DNA from: Excoecaria cochinchinensis
Taxonomy: Eukaryota; Streptophyta; Magnoliopsida; Malpighiales; Euphorbiaceae
Direction of reading: 5' to 3'
DNA length: 64,000 bases
NCBI GenBank assembly: GCA_947683425.1
Contig: CANTUQ010000119.1
Span: forward strand, 2,789,001 to 2,853,000
Shown here: in pieces, positions 58,047-64,000 of the stretch
How the letters are laid out: every line of letters begins with the position of its first letter
How positions within the stretch are numbered: the first letter of the stretch is position 1
The notes under the pieces: model-generated
Database searches by the model: none
Told to the model about the DNA's origin: nothing
Seen by the model: the letters and a program-made list of their open reading frames with translations, nothing else
Program-made: the position numbers and the translations under genes

Positions 58047-58260
58047 ATTTTATTACTTGAAGCTTATCTTACAATGGAAACTTACACACATATTTATAGG
58101 CCTTATGGAGAAGGCTTACATCATTGCATACCTAAACAAGCACTAAGATAAGATAAGAAGGAATCTTATCTTTTACAAAAGAAACTTTAGTAAAAGTTAC
58201 TTTATAAAAGCTAAAAGAGGAATCTCCGTAAAAGCTACTTTAATAAAAGCTACTTTAATC
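58047..58260 (-). promoter_or_regulatory. Pararetroviral promoter and poly(A) signal, copy 2
   Basis: On the minus strand CTATAAATA lies at 58099-58091. An AATAAAAT poly(A)-like signal lies at 58054-58047. Upstream (58188-58258) is a tandem run of about 15-bp units of the form AAAGTAGCTTTTATT, possibly enhancer-like. The arrangement parallels copy 1. Confidence 0.6.
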
Positions 58261-59232
58261 TTTGTTGGATGGATGGATGGCTTCATGAGACGGAGACATA
58301 TTTATGTCTTCAGGATCCTGATCTTGTGAGAACCAATCAAAATCCTCCAGGTCATCAAACTTGTCTTTATGCTTTGAACTATGTCCCAGTTTGGAGAGAA
58401 AATCTTGGGTAGCACTGGTGCTGGCATTATCATTATCATCTTTATCCTCTTGTCCTATGTTTATTTTCATATCAAGATATGGATCTTGGGAATCCTGGAA
58501 TAGTGCATCAAGATAATTAGGTCGGAGGGATGATTCAGCAGTATCAAAGGTAGGTGGATGCAAAGAAGATTTCTCAATATTGTTAAGTTCACAAAGCATA
58601 GAGTGGAGAGCAGTCTTGACAGCTGATTCTTCTAACGGTGCATTATTAGAAAATGTCTCGCAAATAAAAGCCTGAGGCTGATCCCATATAGTATTTTAGA
58701 GGGATTCCATATGTACGGTCTGTGAAAGAAGTAGATTACTATATGTCCTCTTGCATATGTATCAGTCATATTCCAAACCCGAAGAGACTAAATCTTTGAA
58801 AGGAGCTGATGTCGCCACCATGAAAGGGGCATACCACTGAAAAAACTGCCAGTGAAATGAAGTCTCTTTTTCAGGATTTGTGAGGATCTCATAAACTTCA
58901 ATAAGAGGGAACAAGACAGCATGAGTGTAGAGTGTAGAGAGACACCAGAGGAACTAGAGTTCCTCTTCACAACAGGAAGAATCACAGAAGATTTTGAACA
59001 AAATAGACCAAGGTTGATCTATAATAAAGTAATTTTCCTGATGGGAGATATCCCTTTTCTGGGTAAAAAGATGGAGATAATAAAACATGTGACGAGTGGC
59101 AAACTGTTTGATAATGGCAGGAGAAGTACAAGGATAGTTGGGAGGAATGGATTCTGTTCGAATGGCTGGTCGGTTTAGTTGAGCTAATTGGCTTTTCAAG
59201 TGGGGATGAGGTTTGTATTGTTCCATGGCCAT
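58255..59232 (-). pseudogene. Pararetrovirus copy 2, ORF after RNase H
   Basis: This ORF region between RNase H and the promoter is spread over two frames (59232-58954, 58985-58788, 58599-58255). It has no recognised domain. The last part is very acidic (DDLEDFDWFSQDQDPEDI). A second ORF here is a feature of florendoviruses, and its function is unknown. The corresponding region of copy 1 is at 40875-41745. Confidence 0.55.
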
Positions 59233-59249
59233 AGTATAGATGAGAGGAG

Positions 59250-60867
59250 AGATGGATTGAAGATCTTGTTTTTTAAGTCTTGAGAGATAATCTGGAATGG
59301 GGTTCTTATCTCCTTTTATATGCTGAACTTTAAAGTTATATTTGCTGAACCATTTTGCCTATCGAAGAAGTTGATGATGTGGAACTGACTTCTCTTTGAA
59401 AGAAAGCATATTTGGAAAAGAGGAACAGTCTATGACAACTGTAAAGCAGTGTCCAATAAATGAAAATCGAATCTTTTAATTCCATATTTTACAGCTAATA
59501 TCTCCTTAAAAGTAGAATGGTAGTGGCATTCTGACTTTTTGAACTGGCCACTAGCATAGCTACAGATCTGTTGAGAGCTGTCCTTTTCTTCCAGAAGAAC
59601 TGCACCCCAACACTCATCACTAGCATCTGTCTAAAGGAATCTTTTGCCAGTAGAGGGAATATGAAGAGGTGGCAAATTCAGAGTGACTTCTTTAATCTTT
59701 TGGATTGAGTGGGAATGAATGTCAGACCATGGTGGAGGTTTCTTTTTTTAAAAGTCAAGTGAGTGGTCTTGACAGGTGGCTAAAGTGGGGAATGAATTGT
59801 CGGATGTAGTTTGCAATTCCCAAGAATTGTTGAATTTGCTTTTAGGAAAGGTGATCTGGAAAGGTAAGGAGCTCTTTAGCCAGATGGGGTTGAGGTTTGT
59901 AAGCACCATTGGAAAAATGCATCCCTAAGAAATCAATCTCTTTTTTTGCAAGAATCATTTTAGATGGTGACAACATAATCCCATGTTCTTTGGTTAAATC
60001 AATGAAAGCCTGTAAATGATTTTGGTGAGTTGGAACATCTGGGAAAAATATTAAAACATCATCAATGTATATTAATGCAAAAGAGAGAAGTGATTTATAT
60101 ATCCTGATCATGGTCTGTTGAAAGATGGATGGTGCTGTTTTTAGACCAAAAGGCATGACAGTCCATTGGTAATGGAAATTAAGGATACAGAAAGCTGTTT
60201 TAGGATGATCTTGTGGGAGAATCCCAAGTTGCCAAAAACCAGCTTTTAAATCAAACTTGGAGAAGATGCGAGCATTATGGAGGAATGGGAGCAGGAAGGA
60301 AATGTTTGGTAAAGGGTACTTATTGTCTTTGAGGAAAGGGTTAAGAGGAGTGTAATCAATAACAAGTCGTTTTTTTTCACGAACTTGTTTAGAATGTTTG
60401 TTCACATAAAAGGCTTGGCAAGCCCAATCAGATTGAGTGGGCTCAATTAAATGCTGGGCCAACAACTGAGAACATTCCTTTTGTGCTAAGGAGAAATCTT
60501 CAGGGGACATACCAGGATGAGAGGCTTTTGTGTGATTGATATCCTCAGACTTTTTAAAAGGCAAATAAATGAAGAATTCTGGTCTTGTCCAAATTGGGCT
60601 TGGGTGTTTGGATAAAAAGTCAGTATGGGAAGTGGCACAACAATGGGCTTCAAGTTGGGCTTGAATCTGTTGAAATGGGTCTGGGTAATGGATATGGAAA
60701 AGGGAATTAGTAGTGATATAAGACTGGAAATATTTCTTATGTTTAAGTCCAGTGGGCTGAATACGAAGGTGAGGCAATTGGTAGAGAGCATCAAAACCAA
60801 GTACAAGATCTTTTCCATGAAGATCTGATTCAAGTACATGTATCCATAAAGAGCAATTAGGAAATAA
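59250..60867 (-). pseudogene. Pararetrovirus copy 2, reverse transcriptase and RNase H
   Basis: RT (60777-59842) includes RLVIDYTPLNPFLKDNKYPL, FSKFDLKAGFWQLG, VMPFGLKTAPSIFQQ and an intact active site ALIYIDDVLIF. A stop near 59839 precedes QQFLGIANYIRQF, and a one-base frameshift at an A-run near 59750 precedes RNase H, which decays with further stops to about 59250. RT and protease were one frame, separated only by the stop at 60868-60870. Confidence 0.85.
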
Positions 60868-61495
60868 CTAGATTTTGATAGGTTGTCTGGTTCTTTGATT
60901 GACAGTTAAGACACCTTGGTTGGCTGCTTGGAAATATTGGATGTATGGTTTCCAAAAGGAAGGAGGAAGAATCTTTGGATTGAGGATGGTGTTATGCGCT
61001 CCAGTATTTATAAAAGCAATGATATTGATAGGAGTTGCAAATTTATCAGGAAAAACTTTTGCTGGAACCAAAGAGATAGGATGTGCAGAAGAAATGGTTT
61101 TGGGAATATGTTCTGGGTTAAGTAATGGCATATATTCTAAAGTGGCAATATCAGACATTGCTTCATCTTCAGAATTTTTAGAGTCTTCTTCAGAATCAGA
61201 GAACTGAACTGCAAAGAGAGTGTAAGGATCTGCTTCATCATCAATAGAAAAAAGTGATTCAACATCATTTTCTTGAAGATTAATAGGTGAAACCTGCTGA
61301 ATTTGTTGAATCAATCTTTGAGAATTTTTCCTATTAGGACATGTCTTTGCAAAGTGACCCTTTTGGTCACAGGCAAAACACCGATCTCCTTTGGGCTTAA
61401 ATCTTTTCCTTCGAAAGAACCTGATCTTCTTATGTTTTTGGGGAAAACGGGATCGATGAAATTTCTTGGAAAATTGATATTTTTTCCGTCAACCA
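60868..61495 (-). pseudogene. Pararetrovirus copy 2, zinc knuckle and protease
   Basis: From the right junction there is a basic Arg/Lys-Phe-rich stretch, then CFACDQKGHFAKTC (about 61381-61339), the C-x2-C-x4-H-x4-C zinc knuckle ending the viral coat protein. An acidic linker follows, then the protease with IAFINTGAHNTILN, where the catalytic Asp position holds Asn. A TAG at 60868-60870 ends the open frame. Confidence 0.8.
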
Positions 61496-62638
61496 TATCA
61501 TTTTCTTTTCAAGAGATCTAAACATATTTCCTTTAAGAAATGAATATTCCTCTCAGTGATCTAGCAACTTCAATTCTCAGTAAATATTGTAACTTTCCTA
61601 GATCCTTCATCTCGAACTCTTGGCCAAGAGTTTCTTCTGCCGGGCTATCTCTTCTTTGTCATCTCCTATCATCATTATGTTATCAACATAAATAATAAGT
61701 AGGGTGATAATACCCTTGTGACGTCTTATAAAGATAGTATGATCAGTATTGCTTTGTTGATATCCAAGAGAAATTATGGCTTTGTTGAATCGGTCAAACC
61801 ATGCTCTGGGAGACTGTTTCAATCCATACAAGGCTTTCTTCAATTTACACACATTCCCTTGAGTTTTATCATCAAATCCAGGAGGAATCTACATGTATAC
61901 ATCCTGATCCGGGCCACCACGTAGGAAAGCATTTTAACATCAAAATGCTGCAAGTCCCAATTAAGGTTGGCTGCACCAGATAACAAGATTATAATTGTAT
62001 TCATTTTAGCAATGGGGCCAAATGTTTCCTAGTATCTACTCCATAAGTCTTAGTGAATTTCTTAGCTACCAATTTGGCTTTAAACTTTTTAATTGAGCCA
62101 TCAGCTTTATGTTTCATAGTGAACACCCACTTGCAGCCGATCAACTTCTTGCCTAGAGGAGTAACTAGTTCCTACGTCTTATTTTTTGCTAAAGTTTTCA
62201 TTTCTTCCACCATAGCTTCTTTCCACTTGGGGTTCCTGAGAGCTTTCTTCCAATCTTGTAGAATATTGTGGAATAGACACAGAGAATATAGACGAGGTAA
62301 AGGCTCTATAGGTGGGAGACAAGGAATCATAGGAAACAAAGTTAGAGATAGAATATTTGGTACAAGGCATGACCCATTTTCTTTACGCAATGAGTATATC
62401 TATATCATTAGAGATTAAAGACAACTCACTAGAAGAAGAGCATTCTCGCGGTGTAGATCGCATGATGGCATCGTTTGTCCTGTTTCTCTTTGAATATCTC
62501 AGTAAATCAGGTTTATCCAAATGACTAGCAGTCTTAGTCTCCCCTTGAATAGTTGTCTCCCCTTGAACTCTCTCTCTCTAATAGAATTCTCCCTTAGGGT
62601 AAGGTCATCATCAAGAGTAACAAAACTGGGTATCACTT
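61496..62638 (-). pseudogene. Copia reverse transcriptase, right part of split element
   Basis: On the minus strand: LRNPKWKEAMVEEMKTLAKN, LIGCKWVFTMKHKADGSIKK, VCKLKKALYGLKQSPRAWF and the active-site box LLIIYVDNIMMIGDD (last Asp replaced by Asn). It ends near RKYV where pararetrovirus copy 2 begins. It is frameshifted and stopped in places. It is the upstream part of the same element as 53722-54604. Its 5' part is cut at 62639 by another copia LTR. Confidence 0.8.
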
Positions 62639-62798
62639 TGTTGACTATTATGATTTGTTGCCTTAGTTTGTTAATTCTATAATTAACAGGCTAGTTGTAT
62701 ATTTCATAATTAGTCGTAGGATTTGTATAAAATTCCTCGTACATTGATTGTTTATATACAAGTGAGATAATAAAAAAATCTCTTTTTCACAAAATTCA
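62639..62798 (+). repeat. 5' LTR of plus-strand copia element
   Basis: About 160 bp beginning TGTTGACTATTATG, ending CACAAAATTCA just before the primer site. TATATACAAG at about 62751 may serve as TATA. The exact right boundary (62791 or 62798) is uncertain. Confidence 0.65.
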
Positions 62799-62811
62799 TG
62801 GTATTAGAGTC
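62799..62811 (+). promoter_or_regulatory. Primer binding site of plus-strand copia
   Basis: TGGTATTAGAGTC is close to the tRNA-Met-type TGGTATCAGAGCC and follows the LTR. The leader from 62812 to 63262 contains no supported gene. Confidence 0.65.
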
Positions 62812-63262
62812 TCTGCCATTTTGAACGTTGAGTTTACACCTTTCCACAATAGGTCTATTCTTAAAAACATTTCAACTATGCTATTTTTTGGCAAGCGTAA
62901 AGAGATCGCCTTTCGTCCCTTTTCTTTCGACACCGCCCTCACTAGAGTAAAGCCCAAGCCAAGTTCGGCCGGTACCTAAATTTTCGGCGCCATCTGACCT
63001 TGTGCGTGAGTACGCACGCTACCAGAAGCATTCAGCTCCTTGTCCAGTCGCTGGCGCGTGTAGTGTGTGTACGCTCCTCCACCCACCTTCTGTCACCGAA
63101 TCTTGCTTTGATCTGTTCACCGTCCTCCTTCGACCCCGACCAGCTACTTTTCTATCATTCTGAAGTCTTTGGTTTTTTGGGCTTCTCGTGAACCTGCTTT
63201 TCGGATTCTTTTTCACTACTATTCCTTGTGTTTTTTTTTATTTTCAATTTAATCCCGCCATT

Positions 63263-64000
63263 ATGTCAGATACTAAGGATGTAGAGAAATAATATATTAT
63301 TAATGACAGTCCCTGCTCTCAAATTAGTCATGTTAAACTGGATGGCAGTAGTACATACTTAGCTTGATGTAAATTATGTTTACTATCTATCAAGGTTATG
63401 TTAATGGAGATAAGAAACAAATAAGAAACAATCACCTGTCACTGACCCCACCTTTAGTCAATGGGACTCTGATAACTCATTAGTTATGTCTTGGCTTATT
63501 AATTTTATGCACAAGATCTCTCGATAGTATTTACTGCTCGACATTGTGGAGAAGATATGGAAATTTGTAAAAATCACTTATTCTTGGATGGGAAATGATG
63601 CTTGCATTTGTGAACTTGGTAACAAAATTCATAGCACAAAACAACGTGAGCTTATTGTTTCAGATTATTTTTAAGCTGGGTAGTTTATGGCAAGAACTGC
63701 ATTATTATCAAGATTTTGAGACCAAGTGCGCTGACGATGAGATGCTGATTCAAACCATGCTTGAAAAGGAGTGGGTATATGATTTTTTAGCTTGTTTGAA
63801 CAGTGAATTTGACCAGTTAAGATTTTAAGTTTCCAGTTAAGATTTTAAGTTTTTGGTAGATCCCTTTTTCCCTGTGTTGAGGAGGCACATTCTTATATTT
63901 AGTGGAAAGAGACCGGAAAAGGTGCCATGCTTTACACTATACTAGTTGAAAAGTCGGACTTAGTTGCCCATGTTACTCATGAGCAGCTGAAGGGTGTTAC
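63263..64000 (+). pseudogene. gag: Gag of plus-strand copia element, partial
   Basis: The ATG at 63263 begins MSDTKDVEK and then meets a stop. Beyond it ISHVKLDGSSTYLA and QWDSDNSLVMSWLIN are typical of copia Gag (UBN2-type) N-termini (L-x-G-x-N-Y-x-x-W, then D-x-x-x-x-S-W-I). A 77-codon open part (63595-63828) contains CADDEMLIQTMLEKEWVYDF and FLACLNSEFDQLR. Several stops and shifts are present. The element continues past the window end. Confidence 0.75.

Larger units (their letters stand above)
54605..61495 (-). mobile_element. Endogenous pararetrovirus copy 2, near unit-length and circularly permuted
   Basis: All on the minus strand: a zinc knuckle and protease (from 61495), RT, RNase H, a downstream ORF, an intergenic promoter, primer site, movement protein, and coat protein up to about 54605. 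The break lies within the coat-protein region just before the zinc knuckle, so both ends of the insertion are neighbouring parts of a circular viral genome. It interrupts a copia element. The domain order with an ORF after RNase H resembles florendoviruses. Many stops and frameshifts make it defective. Confidence 0.8.

Noticed and set aside
63000..63191. 63-codon frame in the leader of the plus-strand copia
   Set aside because: It precedes the Gag ATG, is Ser/Leu-rich and shows no domain; more likely untranslated leader.

Overview
This is a gene-poor, repeat-saturated stretch of a plant nuclear genome, most likely a eudicot. The evidence is AT-rich intergenic DNA, GT-AG introns, plant-specific LTR retrotransposon lineages (Tekay/Del-like and Tat-like Ty3/gypsy, several Ty1/copia), endogenous pararetroviruses (Caulimoviridae, florendovirus-like organisation), a CACTA element, MITEs and one low-copy nuclear gene of the RCC1/UVR8 family. 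No bacterial operons, rRNA, tRNA genes or CRISPR arrays were seen. Almost every mobile-element ORF carries premature stops, so the window reads mainly as a stack of insertions that can be ordered in time.

Layout. 1-3189: end of a Tekay-type LTR. 3207-3432: remnant of a PIF/Harbinger transposase. 3433-5092 and 5093-5423/15920-17092: two related LTR fragments. 5424-15914: a gypsy element with 2.5-kb LTRs that carries only gag (TR-GAG type, TSD TTAAG); its 3' LTR is split by a 4,095-bp CACTA element (11071-15165, TSD ATA) carrying a captured CDKC kinase exon and a second captured fragment. 17093-19640: a reverse-oriented LTR. 19640-41745: a rearranged pararetrovirus (copy 1) in two opposed segments, split by a complete 17.2-kb Tat-like element (23643-40874, TSD GTTAT).

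The Tat-like element encodes gag-protease-RT-RNaseH-archaeal-type RNaseH-integrase on the minus strand. Downstream it carries a two-gene cassette: a sense ATHILA-ORF1-like/coiled-coil ORF and an antisense, intron-containing plant-mobile-domain (DUF7745-type) ORF. They diverge from a compact spacer with two opposed TATA boxes, and the same CCGACGGGC palindromes recur in the LTRs. A 139-bp tandem repeat that encodes an array of hairpins lies next to the 3' LTR.

42589-43053: a Mutator-type MITE with a 9-bp TSD. 43418-53128: three exons of an RCC1/UVR8-family gene, with introns holding a Stowaway-like MITE that is itself split by a complete copia element (45468-50291, TSD AAATA). 53722-62638: a minus-strand copia element interrupted by a near unit-length, circularly permuted pararetrovirus (copy 2, about 54605-61495). 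62639-64000: the 5' LTR, primer site and gag of another copia element, running off the window.

The most unusual items are the divergent two-gene cassette and hairpin array of the Tat element, the permuted unit-length viral insertion inside a retrotransposon, the CDKC exon in the CACTA element, and a two-hairpin motif in Tekay LTRs that keeps its pairing despite substitutions in both arms. All calls come from reading the sequence; no database search was run.
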